Positions 12,301 to 27,300 of a stretch of DNA of 64,000 bases are shown here, in pieces. The notes under the pieces were generated by a model that saw only the letters and a list, made by a program, of their open reading frames with translations, ran no database searches and was not told the DNA's origin. Position numbers and translations under genes: made by a program. Every line of letters starts with the position of its first letter. Position 1 is the stretch's first letter. Location of the stretch: positions 2,415,453-2,479,452 of the forward strand of contig JACBWW010000023.1 of the NCBI GenBank assembly GCA_020086605.1, given 5' to 3'. The DNA comes from Lanius collurio. Its lineage: Eukaryota; Chordata; Aves; Passeriformes; Laniidae.

Positions 12301-15300
12301 GTGCTCTCCAGCATTTTCAGGACCTTGCAGGCTTAGGATCTGGCCCTCCTGCAGTTCATCTGTGGAAGTCACATGGGACATTGCAGCTGGAGCACAAAAG
12401 TTCACCAAAAAAATATTCCTCGGCTCAAAAGGGATTAGTTTTTTTAACAAACCCCTGTAGATGAGTATTACTTTCTCCTCAAGTGATCATTCCAGAAGGC
12501 TAGAGGACTATTTATTGAGACTAAACACAGATGGGGAATATTGAAAGAGAGTAATTAGCCTCATTTTTGTCCCTCTTGGTCTGTGATTCCCCAGAGCTGA
12601 CAACATTAAGATAGTGTGGAAAGTTTTGTAACTGTGTCAGGTCTAAACTGGGGCAGGTTTCCCAAGTGAAGAGTGTGTCCTGAGTAGAAGTGGTAAATTG
12701 CTGGCATTTTCCAAAGCTTCCGCTCTTGTTATCCCTTTCTCAGCAGGAAGATCAGTGGAGAGGGTAACTTTGTGCTGCTGTGAGTAAAGATTTTAACTGT
12801 CTTGTCTGCTCTAAGTTCCCTTATACCCAAATGCCAACATGTTCTTTCTCAGCCTGATGTGTACCAGGTGTTTTGATTAGGAGAATGTAGCTGTGTTGAG
12901 CCACCTGAGGGTAAATTGGAGGGATTTTGGCACCTGGGATGCATAAGATTGCTATTACACAGCAGACTACAGATATTAGCCTGCAAGCCTTCTTGGTATG
13001 CCTGTTTGTCTTTTGCAGCTTGTCCTTATCCTGCCTCCATTTCCCTTCTGTGCAAAGATGAAGCTCTGCTGATGCACTTCTCCAAGGGCTTGCAGGGCAC
13101 CTTGCTGCTGAGCTGGGCACTTTGCTAACACACTGCAGCCTTGGCATCCCTTATGCAAGTTCTGTTTCTGGCCAGCAGGACTGGATTCAGCTGTGCTGTA
13201 GTGGAGGCATCTGAGCACCACACTGGGGCAAGTCCTGGGCTTTGAGTGCTGTGTTGTGTCAGGGTGTGATGGATTGGGAGCCTCCACCCTGCTAGCTCTA
13301 CACCTAGTGGAAGGGTGCAGCAGACTGGTGTATTAGACTCACTCTGCCACTGAACTGAAGCATTAAAATTTGGGTTTAATCCACTTCTGCAGATTAGCTG
13401 GAGCTGTCAGCGTAATGCTCATTCCAGCATGTGTTCCTCCTTCCTTTAGCAGTTTATATGGCTAAGGGCACTGCTGGAAGCAGATCAAGCACTTGTTTTT
13501 AACTTAATCTGCTACATTTCAGTACTGTAACTGCTCTGTGGAACCCCTTCTGGGGCAGCCTTGACAGCAGGTACTGTCTTCATGTGGTTTGTGCCCAGTG
13601 CACGTAACTGGGGCCTTTTCCATGTGTGTAGATTGCATTTCAGTTGATAACTGTAAAAAGAAGGGTGGTAAGTTCTTCAGTGGAAGTTGGAACTAACATA
13701 CTCACCACTGGGCACCACACCAGCAGGCTGGGTGGGTATGGCTATGCCTAAATGCTTGGGTACCACTTTGAGCTTGGTTCAGAGATTAAAGGTCTTAAGA
13801 AGGACATCTGTAAGTACTTGAGGCACTTAGTGATCCAGTTTCTAGTGTGTTTTCCTTATAATAACTTCTAAATATGGAAGACATTTCTATTTTACAGTTG
13901 CACAACACCTTGTACAGTAGTGTCATCTGTACTACCAGGCTTTGGCATGGTCCAAAAAATTAATAACTGTCCCGTGTTTTGGAAGTCTTATTATGCAATT
14001 TAATAGCATAGTAGTGTAATGAAATCTCTGTGGTAAAGTGATGAGAGTGAGCAATTTTGTGTGTGAATTACAGGGGCTGCAAGTGAGCAAGACACTAGCT
14101 ACTTGTTTTATTGCTGGCAATATACTTATTTTTGTGTTTATTCCTGGAAAACAATGTGTGAATAGCATCCCAGTAAACAGTCAGGCAAATAATTATTTAT
14201 CAAATATTTAAAAGTGAGAGGTCTTGTAGTTTTCTTTAGTAACGACTGTGATTTCTTCCAGCTGGATTAATGACTCTCATTTCTCTCCATGAAGAACAAG
14301 AATCATTTTGGTTTCTACATGGAGAGAGTTATTGTCTCTCATAATAATGCCGACCAGAGGATTTCTTTTTCCTTCCTGGCCTGAGATCTGGGAAAGGTTG
14401 AAATGTGCATAACCTGAATTAATACCTTGTAAAGCTCTTTAATACTTTTCCGCCATTCCTGTTGGAGCTGTGCAGGAGTTGCTGCTGGCATCAGCCTAGC
14501 AGCAGCCTGCCTCAGCAGCTTTTGTTTCAGTTTATGAGGCAGTAAGTGGGTCTTGTGATGGAATTGCCTTGAAAGGTCACTTTTAATTACATTTTTGTCG
14601 CATTCCTCTGTCTCCAGCTGGGTAGTCCAGGTGGAACAGGTTGCATGCAGCTTTGCAGCTGAATTTCTGTATTGGACAACTCCAAAAATATANACACAGA
14701 AACAATATCCATCAAATCAATACATTGTCCTTCCCATCTGCTTAGAGCAATTCTCCAGTGTGAGTTAAGGCTGCCTTTCCCAGAGATGCTGTTATTCAGT
14801 TGCTGCAGCTGGATTGTCACTCATTTTTCCAGCTAAGTGTTGCATAGCTTGTACTTAGCTCAGGGTAGTAAAAGCACAGTGTGTGTGTGTGTGTGACCCT
14901 TGACAGCTGCTGTTCTCTGACCTGAATGAAGGCATAGATGAGCATAGTCTTCATGCTCTTGTTCACACTGCACAAGGGTTCATCCCTGCAGAGCTCATTA
15001 ATTGTAACCTAAGTGTTGTGTGTGCAGGGTTTTGTGCTGGAAAACTTGCCTTGCGTTGGGCTAGCATTCTTTGTGCAGTTTAGGTGGCCAAAGTTTGTTT
15101 GAGTGGCAGCTGAAGCTGGGGCAGCTCTTCACCATGCACGCTGCTGGTGGTCCCAGGTCTTCAAACCTGCCTGCCAGTTTCCCCAGCAGTTGCCCTGCTG
15201 CTCTGAGTGCAGGCAGGTTTGGCATCCCACTGGGAAAGCTCCAGGGGTTATTAACCTTCCAGTTCTGCAGAGATCAGACAGGGGAGGAGCTGGGTGGCCA

Positions 15301-18300
15301 CTAGAGTGGCCAGTGGTCCTATGCAACCTGGGAATTACCAAGGGGCATGATTGTCTTTTCTGGATTGCTCAGGGCTAATAGCCAGACCCCAATTTGAGTT
15401 AATATTGCAGATAACTGAAGAATTCACATCAAATATGGAAAAACATGGACTAAAAATTAATATAAGAAATAATGAGTTCAAGGACTTCTTTAACTTTCCT
15501 TCAGTGTGATTATTTTGGAAGCAGCTTAATTAGGTCATTGTTCAGCTTGCTGACGTGTGATGTCCTAATGACAGTTGCTTGCCCAGGACATGAGGTGACT
15601 TGGCTGTGGAGAAAGGTGGGGAAAAATACCCTGAGCTTGTATGTCTTGCCTTTCTTCAGAGCACCAAACCTCGATGCAGCACAGCCCCAAATGCCTTCCC
15701 TTTCACAACCTCCTGCAGTGCATCCTGGCTTTGCACAGGGATGCTATGGAAGAGGAACAGCAGTGGTGTTTGGACAGATGTGTAAAACAGCCCAGTTCTT
15801 TTCAGGCTTTAGTAGGAGGTTCTCTGGGGCAATCTGGCCAGCGTGGGCCCTCTGAGAGTGCTCCAGGGAGTCTTGGACTAGTATCCAAGACTGATCCCTG
15901 AGACTGCCAGAAAACATGCTTGCGTTTGGGCTTAGGAAGATACTTCCAGCTGGGAAGCCATCCAGGGCATTTTCAGGTGAGAAAATTACTAGCAGGCTTG
16001 TGGTATTCCTTAAAGCCAGAGGCAAGCCCCTTATGTTAAGCAAATTACAAAGATCAGATTTTAGATTTGAGCCAAGCTATCCAGACCCTGCTGCTCTGGA
16101 GCAAAGAGCCACAAGCCTGGTGACATGCCAGAGCAGTGCTTGGGGAGCAACAGAGCCTGGCATAGCCTGACAGTTCTTTGCAGGTACCTTTTGTCTACTT
16201 AAAATAGAAGTTTTCAGGGAGAGGGTACATTTTTCCCTTATGCATTATGGGAGAGCTCCAGTCTATTGCCACAAAGCAGTGAAAAATGTGGTTTTGGGAT
16301 CCTAGCTGTGCCTATGGACACCCACTGTGCTGTGAGCCATTGTCAGCCCCCAGGAGCTTTGTCAGCTATTTAAAAAAAAAAAAAATAAGAAAGCCTTGCC
16401 CTGTGTGCAGGGAATTTGAGCAACTAAGAATGGCCTCTCTCCATCTGGCTTTTCTTTATTCACCTTGCAAGCAGCATGTATTATTTCTGAATGCAACCAG
16501 CCTACCCTGCATTTATTTAATTTCCCTTCTCTAAACAGACAGAAGTAATCCAGAAAAGCAATGGGCAGAAAACCAAACATCCGGCTCCATGTCTCCATGT
16601 TACAAACCCCTGCAAACTAACTGGGCCAGGGGAGGGGATGTTTGGGGCTGAAAGTGCATTTCCTGAATGTGTTTAACATCCATACCGGATGTGCTATAAA
16701 AAGCTAGATTTGTGCTTGTGAGGGACATGGGGGTGGTTGGAGGAGAATAACTTAAACACTTGGCTGTAATTAAAGCCATGAGTACAACACAACCCACCCA
16801 GTTCTCTCAGCAGGCTTTGCTAGAAAGGTCAGAAGCCCTTGGTTCCCAGGGATGTGATGGTTTCGCAGCCTTCATATTATTCCCATCGTGTCCCCCTGTG
16901 ACACACAGCTAGGCAGTGTTCTGCCAGCAGGGGATATCGGTTTGTTGGAGTGGTTTGGGGTTGCCATACTCTCTTCCAGTTGTTTCTGTTGTGCTCTTGG
17001 GTTCTATTAGGCTCTTGCTGGTGCTGTCAGAGGTATCAGATATGGTGAGGGTCCCACTGATCTCTTCTCACTTACTGCCCCAATAAATGGGTGTAAGGCT
17101 CCCAGCATCCAAAAAATGCCCTCCACCCACCCAGCTAAGCCTTCTTGTCCATGTGTTTTAGGGCTCATTTCCTATCGTTAACCACTGCTTCAGGACCTTT
17201 TGGGGAAAGAGTAGCTCCTGGATGTAAATGAAATGTATGACCTGATGGAGGGATTAGTGGGCATTCCTGGTACTCCCAAGAGTTGTTTTTTGCCCTGTCG
17301 CCAGGCCAGGCAGGACCTGTGAGCAGGGCCCATCATCTCTGCACTAGTAATCTCATTTTACAACCAGCATTTCATATTCAGAGGCTGTTAAAGCAGATGA
17401 AATCCTCCAAGCAGCTTACTGCAAAATGGTTCTGTGCTTGTACTTGTGAGACACGACAGGGGGTTGAGCTCCAGGCTGGGAAGGCCCTGCACGGCCCCAG
17501 CCCTGCAGTGCGAGCAGCTGTGATCTGCCCGTCGGTCCTTGACGCTTGTCAAAGCACAGCGGTGCTGCACGGGGAGCAGTGCTGCTGTAGCGGTCCTGAA
17601 AATGGAAAAAATGTAGTTGGTGGATCTTATTTGAGATTCTGCTCTAGGCAGCTGTTTCTACACAGCCTGAACAGGAGCCAGGAAGAAGAGAAGTTTTTCA
17701 CTGGCTTTGTTCTTGCTTTTGCTTGTTACCGAAACCATTTGTAATTAAATGTGGACTTGCTCACTCAGCCCAGCTGTTGCTTTTCTGTTTGATCCTGCCT
17801 GAAATTACAGTGGTGGATGTGTGACCTCCTAGGCCTTTTCATGCCTTGTAGGCTGGTATAAACACAGGGGTACAATTTGCCTTTGAAGCAAGCAGGCACT
17901 GCTCCCACAGAGTTCAGGAGGTGCTGTGCTTGCCGACCCCCGGGCTGCATTGGGACTGCAAGGGTTTGGACCTCAGTACAAGACCCAGCAGGAAAAAGCA
18001 CTGTAGGAAAGCTCTGACCCTGAGACACATACTTGCCCTGAACAAAGAAAGCCAGATAAACTCTAGCCTGTTCATGATGGATGCCTTCCTCCCAGAGCCT
18101 ACTGTGGAGCAGTTCACATGGATTATTGAATGGTGTGAAAAGCATGGTGGGAGAACTTGGTGCCTGTTTGCAGCATCCTGACATGTTACTATAATTTCTA
18201 AGCCAACCTACCTCTCCAGCCTGGTCCCTCCTAGGAACTACAAGCTTTTTCTTGCAAAAGATGCTCTTTCTTCATGAGTTGGCTGGATCCCTTTGCTGTC

Positions 18301-21300
18301 ATGACCAAAACTAGTTACTTGAGATCATATGCGGACACTGGTGAGACAGGCACAGGCTCTCAGTTTAGGGAATCTTCAGATGATCCAAAGTAAGTGCTGC
18401 AGTACATGCATGCCTCCAGGGAACAATTTCATTTCAGAGCAAACCCATGGGCTTTTATTCCTCAGAAATCAGGAATTTACAGTTTTCAGCTCAGCATCAA
18501 CTGCAAACAATTATTTAGCTAAAACTCTTGGACATTATTCTTGTACAGGATGAGTAAGAATGCCAGTAAAGCAAATAATCAAGACCTTTGGGGAAGCTAG
18601 AGGTGGGTTTTTTTTTTTTAATTAGTCACTTAAGCATTTGAATAGTTCTGCTCTTCCTAGTGAATTCAAAGCTTCCCATTTTTCTCTTGCTCTTCCCTTA
18701 CTGTGCTCCAGAGAGTGCTGTTCTCCCAGACGGAGAGATCCAGCCTCTTGCACCACAGCCAAACGTCTGGGTGTAGTAGCACACGACACACTTTTCTGTG
18801 AACATGATGAACCAGCTAGGGGCAATAATACTCTGTGCCCTAGAGCTAGTTTTACTTGTTTCCTATTAATATGGTTTGGTTGTGAAAGATTAAATGTGGC
18901 AATAGCTGTTCCAAGTGAATAATTTCTCTTTGGGTCTCAGATCCCACGTTGTTATTATCTTTAATTATTCATTGTTAGTGTCTGTCTACTGTTTTACACC
19001 TATCCACTCCTTGAGTCAATGTGGCAACAAGGTTAGGTGAGTTTTTGGAATATCTTGGTTTTATTTGCTAATGGAAGTGAAATTAATTCCTCTATAGGGA
19101 TGAGTGTGGAAAGGTGTCAGGAAGGGGAAGTTTGATTTTGGGAAAAGTGATCTGTTCAGTGTTGGAAGTGTTTTCATCAGCCATAGTACATAATATGCTG
19201 ATTGCTGCACAGTTGTAAATCATGTGAAACACCTCATCCTCTGAGCATCTGCCTTCTCTCTTGAAGTCAATGCCACATGAAATGAGAGCCCACAGCACTG
19301 AGGGTGCCCATCTTGGCCAGTGCAGATTGGCAGCAGCGAGGGCACCCACAGGGGTTGCACAGCCCAGCTGAGGAGCCGAGTGAGTCTGGCTGGCTGAGCT
19401 GTGAGCCATCGCCCCCACTGCCATTGGATCCTGTGCTGTGGACCTGACTGCTTCCTGCAGACAGGCTTATCCAGGGCTGCAGTCACCTCTGAGCCTCAGC
19501 TATGGGTGGGAGAGCTCTGCCTTTTTGGGAGTTTGCCCCTTTTCTGAAAAGTTCTTTCTCTTGAGCTTATGTTAAACCTATTTTGATAAGAAACAGAGCT
19601 CTGAGTGTGGGAAGTTTCATACTCACTCTCCCAGACTCAAAGCAAAACGTGCACTAAACATCCTTGTTTTAAACTAGTCTCTCAGGAGCAGTTCTTTCTT
19701 TTTCTCAGGCCAAATGAGTCAATGCCTCCTATCCCAGCCTCTGTTTTGCAACAGAAATGAATGAGATTCTTTAGCTCCATGCTGTGCTTTCCTGTGGCTG
19801 TGCTACCACGCGTGTGGTTGCCTTTCTTTGGGTAATGGCATCTTATTGGAAAGAAGTTTAGCAGTGCCTGTACAACTCCGTGCCTTACTCCAGTCCTCTG
19901 TCTTGATGTGGCTAAGCTGGATCCCTGGGCTGGACTAAGTGGGATCAGCTGTTTCTTTTTCTATTCTCGTTGGAGGTTCAGCAGAATGGAATCTCAGCTA
20001 TTTGAGGACTTACTTCTCTAAAGCATCTGTCTTATAAAATAAAAACAACCCCCCACTAGTCTGAGGCCTTTGATAATTCCCCAATGAAAGTTGTGGGGCA
20101 ATTTTCCCTTAGGGCAGTACAGGTTTTATGAGGCTTATTTTCATATGCTTTCATCTCTTGGATCGTGAGCATTTCTCTTTCTCTTCCCTCTATGAAAATG
20201 ATTGAGGAAATTAACTGCTAATGGGGAATGAAGCCAGCTGTATTTTTATTCCAGACCTCTTACAAAGTGGTGAAGGGAAGCCCTTGTATCTTCCCATGTT
20301 GGACTTGCTCTGGTTGGAGTGAAAGGTGAGAAGGGCAGCCTTGCTTTATGGATAAAGCCTAGGATTGAAGGTGGATGCTAAGAGCTCCTGTTCCCAGCTG
20401 TGCCATGCCTTGGGGGTGTGTCTACCAAGAAGATTTGTTTCCACTTCTGTTTTATTTTGCTTTTATAGTGCTTCCTTGCATATTAACTGAGCTGTACCAT
20501 GTCCCTTGAGTGTCTCCCCCATACCAGATGCTTGTGTTACATCCTCTTGCTTTCCCACACTTGTGTTCCTCCCTTTTTCTCATGTCAAGGAGCAAGTTCA
20601 GCTGAATCATTCTTCATGAAATATGAACCAAGCAAGTAAGGCCAAAGTGGCAGTCAGAGTAGAGTGATGCTCTCTGCTCTCAGGCAGTCCTATTGCCCCA
20701 GGCTTTTCACACAGTAGTGGCTTCATTCATGGAAAATCAGCACACTGGTATTTTCCAGCACATTTGTTAGCCAAAACTTTGATCTGTGTGCTGTCTTGTG
20801 CAGGACTGTGAGTAGAAAATGGGCATGCTCAGGCTGGCTGGATTGATATCAAGAAGTCAAGCAATTAGGGTTGGTTACCAACTAAAATGCACGCTTTCTC
20901 CCTTCCTGCCTGAAAGGAGGTGTTGGTGTGACTCTGAACTCTTGAAGGGTGCTTGGTCTCTCTTCAGAGCTGCAACCTCCTCAGCTGGCACCAGTCTCTG
21001 CCACTGCTCTTTTCTTTGATTCCAGAAAAAGACCAGGAGAGGCTGAGCAAGTGTCTGCCTGGCCCATGGGGATTTCCTCTGCCATGAGGATGGCTAGGAT
21101 GGCTGGGATTCACTTCAGCTGTTGCTGTCCTGGTGTGGGGGTGGCAGAGCCCCCCATTTAGTGTACTGCTCTTATTCCTGCAGAAACCCTGAGCCTCAAG
21201 TGAATTGGTGCACAGTCGGAGATGAAAGGGCACCTTAAACAAGCTCCACTCTGTCTCAAGCTCTCCAGGGTGCTCTAATCCAGTCTGCCAAGCCATGGAA

Positions 21301-24300
21301 TACTTTGTTTCCCTATCCAAGGAGTTTCAAAGCCTTACTAATGTGTTGGGTTACAGCCCAGTTGTCTTTGCCCTGGAGCCCTTGCCGTTGTGCTTTTCAG
21401 AGCGCGAATGGTCCTTGAGGCAGTTGCTGTACAGCGGGACCCTCTGCAGAGGCAGATAACCGGTGTTGTGTTGGCAGCAGATGTCCCTCTGGGTGTGCAA
21501 GGACATGTATGACATGCTTTTGTACCCGCTGAGGCAGGGAGAGGAGGGAACATATTTATTTGACATTTCTGTTGGAGACCACTCTTTTTTTCTGGGAATC
21601 GCAGGGGAAGATGTATTTTGTGCCATCTCTTCTCATAACATCTACTATTGATTCATGCCCATGAGGGTGGTGAGGCCCTGGCACTGGCTGCCCAGAGAAG
21701 CTGTGGCTGCCCTATCCCTGGGAGTGTTCAAGTCCAGATTGGATGGGGCTTGGAGCAACCCGGCCTAGTGGAAGGTGTCCCTGCCCATGACAGGGGGGTG
21801 GAATGAGATGATCCTTTTAAGCTCCCTTCCAACCGAAACCATTCTGGGATTCTACGATTATCAGCAAATAATAGAGGATATATATGAGTCTGATCTGACC
21901 TTGTGCAAAAGCTTTGATACCCTTTCAAGAGCTCATACTTCAGTGCTGTTACTAAAAGCCTCCAGGCAGCCAGTGGACAATAGTGACGCCTGTTCATCGC
22001 CTGACTGCCTGGCTGGAGAACAATGATGGCATTTCTTGAAGTAACAAGTCCTGGGCATGTGCAGGGTTGGATTGTAACACTTGTTTTTGGGTTTTTTTCC
22101 CTTTAAGCTGCAGGCTTGAGAGCACCAGGTCTGGTTGCAGCACCCATGAATGCAAGTAAGAGGAAACTTGCACCTCTTGGAAAATACTGAAAGAAAGCAA
22201 ATGTCTGGTTTTTAGATGCTTGCCTGTTTTGCCTTGAGGCTGAGTATGTGTACACTGCGTGTCACCAGTATGTGCTGTTCAGAGGTCGGTTCAGATGCTT
22301 GTTTAGCAGCAAGGAGGGGGTTAAAGAGAACCCGTGAAAGCTGGCTGATTGCTGCTCATGGCTTTCATAATGCAAAGCCTGTGGGAATTCAGCCGGCTTC
22401 GGCTTCATCTCCCCCCACCCCCTCCCCTCTGCTAGAGGCAGGATAACCTTCCTGACTCCTCTGGAGCTGCATCCCTGCCAGGATGGCTTGCCCAGGGAAG
22501 CTCTGCGAAAACCCAGCAGAGATGTAAGCGTGTGAAAGATGAGATTATTAAACTTTCTTGGGAGAACACTGAAAGAGTCATTTTCCAGCATGGTCGTGCT
22601 GTTTCCTTACACCGTGACTGGGATGCAGCATGTCTGCCTCTTCATCTGTGACCTGCAGATTTCCCATTGCAGGGAGGCTGAGGAAGCAGCTGGTATATGA
22701 GATATCTCTAACTCTCTCGAGACTGGAACGCGGGGATGTCCTTGGCTTTGCTGTAGGTTGTGGATGATGTGCAGCAAAGTTGTTTAGGCCGGAAAAATAT
22801 GAAGGTGGTTCAGCAGTGGTTTGTACAGCACTCTGCACGCTGACCTGTGCTGCAGCCAGCAAAGTGCTGCCATGTGCACCCTGCGACAAGGGGTTCTTTC
22901 TAATGTTTGGTATTAGAGAAGTGCAACCCAGGGCCTTCTGTGTAGCGTCTGCTTTAAGGACAAGCACTGTCGTGGTGTTTTTCCTAGTGTATGAAATCCC
23001 TTCTCCCTCCCTGCTGTTTGCAATAACCCTTTGGAAAGCTGGAAAGGCTCTCCATTTCCTTTCCCACTCACACGCGTGCATTTTTGAGCCTCACCAGCAC
23101 TGTTTGGCTATTTGCATTGGGAGGGACTTTTTTCTACCTTCCCAAGTCAAAGAAGAGTGTGAAGCATTTATTTTAGAAATAAAAACACTTCTCGAGAATT
23201 ACATGGCCTCTGCAAACAGATCAGCACAAAACAGGTCATGTGCTTTGGGCTGACTGTGAAGACTGTACAGGATAGCTGTCTCCATCCTCACTTTATGGTT
23301 TCATGGCTGTTGTGTTTAACAAGGATGCTTAAGAATCTTTTGAAGGAGTAGTATAGTGGCAGCTTTACAGGTCCTGTGGGACAGTCAGGGTGCTTAGCAA
23401 CTTTCCTCTGGTCAGTGTTGTGATTGCAGGGCAGGGTTTGGATTTTTATGGGGATAGAATACCTGCACTCAAACAAATGGAGAGGGTTTTTCATCCTGAT
23501 TTTTCTCAAAGCCTTTGGAAATAAAAGTTTATTGCTGAATATTAGTAAGAGGTTGTTGGTCACATCTGCAGAGGGACACTACAGAGCTGTCTGTCTTCTA
23601 CTTCCTTTGTTACAAACAAATGTCTTGGAAAAAAGTTTCCTGCTGCCTCCTTTCTTTAGCACTAGGCACGCTGGATGGGAATTAAGTAGCATTGCTGTTA
23701 CAAAAAGTGCTTTCCTGTCACTGCATGGCACAGGGATCCTCTGGTCAGCTTTAATACCTTCCTGCTCTACAACCTGCCCTGCTCATGTTGTGCCAGGTCA
23801 GCAGGTATTTGTGCTGCTTTGTCCTTAGCTACTGAAGTAGTCTTTAACAAGCATGTAACTCAGTGGCAGGTGTCACACTAGATTATTTGGAGTCAAATCT
23901 GTTCTTGAAATAAAAGGAAGGCTTTGAGTGCCATCCAGTTTTGTCCACACTGGCAGACTAAACCATCACAAACATCTCAGCCTAAAGCAGCTTTGAGCAG
24001 CATGTGCAGCTGTGTTGGAACACAGCGCCTTTATGAACCCACCTTGGCCTCCTGCTGCTGTTAATTATTTTTGAGTAACAATGAAAAAATGCAAACCTTC
24101 AGTATCCTTTCTTTGTCAGGAGCTGTGCTTTGCAGGAGGGACTCTAGGCTTTAGCACCATTTTCTAGGCAATTTGAGCCAGAACCAGTGGGTTTGTGATG
24201 TGTGCTGAAGGTACCAAAACCTGGTGATTTGGAATGGGTGCAAATGTTTGGGCTCAGCTGTCCTGTTTACATACCCCGTGGAAAAGTCCTTTGCCTGGTC

Positions 24301-27300
24301 CTCATCACTGTGCTGTGGTTATTGTCTTCATTCATTCTGGCTGTTAAATGGAGAAGTGAAGGCACCCACAGGCTGGTGTGCCTTATCTGGGAAGCTTGGT
24401 GGATGTAATTTCCCAGATCTGAGGCTGGCCCTGAGCTTCTGGATTGCCTTTCTTTTAGCACTTGCTTCCTATGTTGCCTTTGTGACTGCTGGATAAATAC
24501 TGCTGCTTTTAAGTGAAAAGTCTGATTGTGCATGAAAAAAAAAGTTTCCAGTAAGACAAAACAAAAGACAAAAACTCCAAAACCCTCTCTGAACTGGGCA
24601 TACCTAACATGGCAGACCTGCAAACTAGCTCCTTAGTCTACTGCCTGGCTGCTAGGGCTGAAGGCCAGAAATGCTCAGGAGTTCATTTGCCTCAGCTCCT
24701 GCATGGCATGCTTCTCTCCAGCCACCCCTATGCTAAACCAGTGGCCTTTGTCTGGCCTCTCTGGTAAAGAATTGTATCTAATTTTGAGTATAAGACCTCA
24801 GTAAATGAATAATCCTCCCTTCCTTTGAGCTTAATTAACAGTGGCAACTAATTGTTGAACAAATAATTTGAAACAGTTACAAATATGCCAGAACTCCCCA
24901 GAATACAGAAAATTTCTTGAGCTCTGCTTTGTGGGTTTTATTTAGGTGTCACTAGATGTGGTTATGTTTATGCCTGTTTCATATGGAAGAGATTGCTGCT
25001 GCCCCTCTTGCTCTCCAGCTCTCTCTAGGTGCCTGTCTCTGAATTTGAGGATGCACAGTGACTGATTTATGTCATTTACTGTCTTGACCAAGGGCAAACT
25101 CCTGAGCTGTATAGCTGTGAGTGATTCATCTTTCCTCATCCATGGAGATAAATGTCAGGATGGATGTCAGCTGTGTGGCTGATGCATGAGTGATTCTGCT
25201 TTCTTATGTGCACCTTGAGCCAAACAGACATGCATGAATTTTTTACTGTTTGTGATAAACCTGGAAATGCAGGTTGTGTGGGAGGAAGAGGCCTCTTGGT
25301 TTTAAATATTGATACCAATATAACGGGGCTGTGGCTGTGACAATCTAGGAGCCTTGAAGCATTAGCTCAGAGATTATGCTGAATGCCATGGGGAATTCAG
25401 TGGTGTGCAAAATAAAAGAAAGAGCTTTGCAAAGTGTTAATATGCTTCAGATGGAGAAGTAACAGATGGGGTCTGCTTGGGTCCACAGGCTGTGGGGCTG
25501 AAAATGGGAGAGATTGAGGCTGAGTCTTTGGAAGAGGCCTCTGACAGTTTTTTTATTTACTTTGATTTGTGATGTAACTAAAAAGAAAGCAGCTGCCCAG
25601 AAACCTAGGCGCCTATGGATTGATTGCTGTGGAGGAAGAGGTGAAGACCCTGTTCCTGGGAAATGCTCAAGACTTGCTGAGTTGGATGTGGTAGGTTGTC
25701 ATAATCTCTAGAGCCTCAGTTCAGAGAGTATCAAGTACTTCTGCTGTGTGGTTCTTCATCAGCTAATCAAGTTGAACACTAATCCAGAAGGCATGCTGAG
25801 GGCTGAGAAACTTTTTAAAATAACTTCAAGTGTTTTCTCTCCACTCCCTTTAGGACTTTGAGCCATGTGTGGAGCTAATACACAGTCAGACACCCTGGGG
25901 TTCCTGCGTGTGCAGTTGCGTCTTCCCCGTCACAGCTTGTGAATAAATTGTAAGAGGCCTGCGGACTCCTGAGCTGGCTCCACACAGAGTGTACCTGCCA
26001 GTTCTCAGAGGGCTTGCTAGAAAAGTGTATCTTTGTGCAGGATGATCTGTGCTGCTTTCAGATCTGAGCTGGCTTTGTGCCTTCCTGTGCCTGGTCTAAT
26101 CAGTTCTCTCTGAGGGGGATTTGCTGGGCAGTACCTGTTGAGGCTCCCGGCCTGGCTGCACAGCAGTGAGCAGAGGTCTGGCACTTTGGGCATTGGAGCC
26201 CCAATCCCTCCCCTGACGCTCCCCTGAAGGTGGTGGGGAGCTGGCTGTAGGATATTTTCTGGCTTTTACATTAACTGGTTGTAATAAGTGTTGTCTACAA
26301 CATAACTAGTAGTCACTCCTTTTTTAATTTTTGCAGGCTGTTCCAATACAGAATGTGGCTCTTGCTACAAGAAACCTTCAAAATAAAGGGGTAGCTGCTG
26401 ATGAGGGTAGCAGAGAGCATCCCAGCACAACTGGGACTCCTCTGGGCAAGGTGCAGGAGGGGACTCCCCTTTTGTACTGTGCTAGAGGGATCTCAGCACC
26501 TGATGCATCAGGGAGCATCCTGGGAGCACACTGTTGTGAGTTAGCGTGCATGGCAGTTGTGTACACTCTGCCCTGTAGAGTTTGAGCACCTCTATAAGCT
26601 TGCTTTTCCTTTACCAACTTACCAACCATGATTAGTTGGTAAAGGAAAAGCAGGCTTATAAAAATTTAGGATAACTATCTTCATGTAAAAAGCAAACACC
26701 ACTGAGAGGCTGCAGGGGACTTGGCGGGGGGGGGTGGAAATAGCAACCCAGTCTCTTAGTTCAACTGAAGTTTCACTCAATGTGGAGAGAGTAAATGAGA
26801 GGAAGTGATTTTTCTCTGCCAAGTCTTTTATTTAAATATAAAAGCTTTTCATGGCTACTTGCAAAAGATACTGTTAACAGCGTGGTCCTTTGCGTGACAC
26901 TTCTTTCAGGCTTAGGCTCCTGCAGCGTTGTCAGCCAGATGATCTGGCCACTGGCTGTTGTGTTCCCCTATTTCTCTCACATCCATGGTCGTTGGATCTT
27001 TTTGCTGAGCTATTTCAGTGCACTTAGCTGAAACCAGCCTGACTGCCAGCATCACATGCTGAAACAGCCCTGCAACAGCTGAGTGCTGGAGCCAGTGTTA
27101 TGGAAGAAATGGATAGATTTAAATTGTGAAGGAATTTCATTCTTAGTTAAAGAACTTTATCTTTCCAAAAAGAGCTTGTTTTCTTAAGGCAGGAAACATG
27201 AACCAAGGAAGGACCATTTTATACTTTCTTCTCTTAGGTGTGTGCTCTAGGGCAGTGATAGAGGCAAGGTCCTGGATAAACCAGGCCCTTTGGACAATGG

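Noticed and set aside
25490..25610. Candidate for CFDP1 exon 5: a CCACAG acceptor followed by a frame reading [13 protein letters not shown], then [11 protein letters not shown] in another frame
   Set aside because: The frame needs a phase 0 entry, whereas exon 4 ends in phase 2. In the required phase a stop follows within five codons. The VTKK stretch has no AG acceptor before it.
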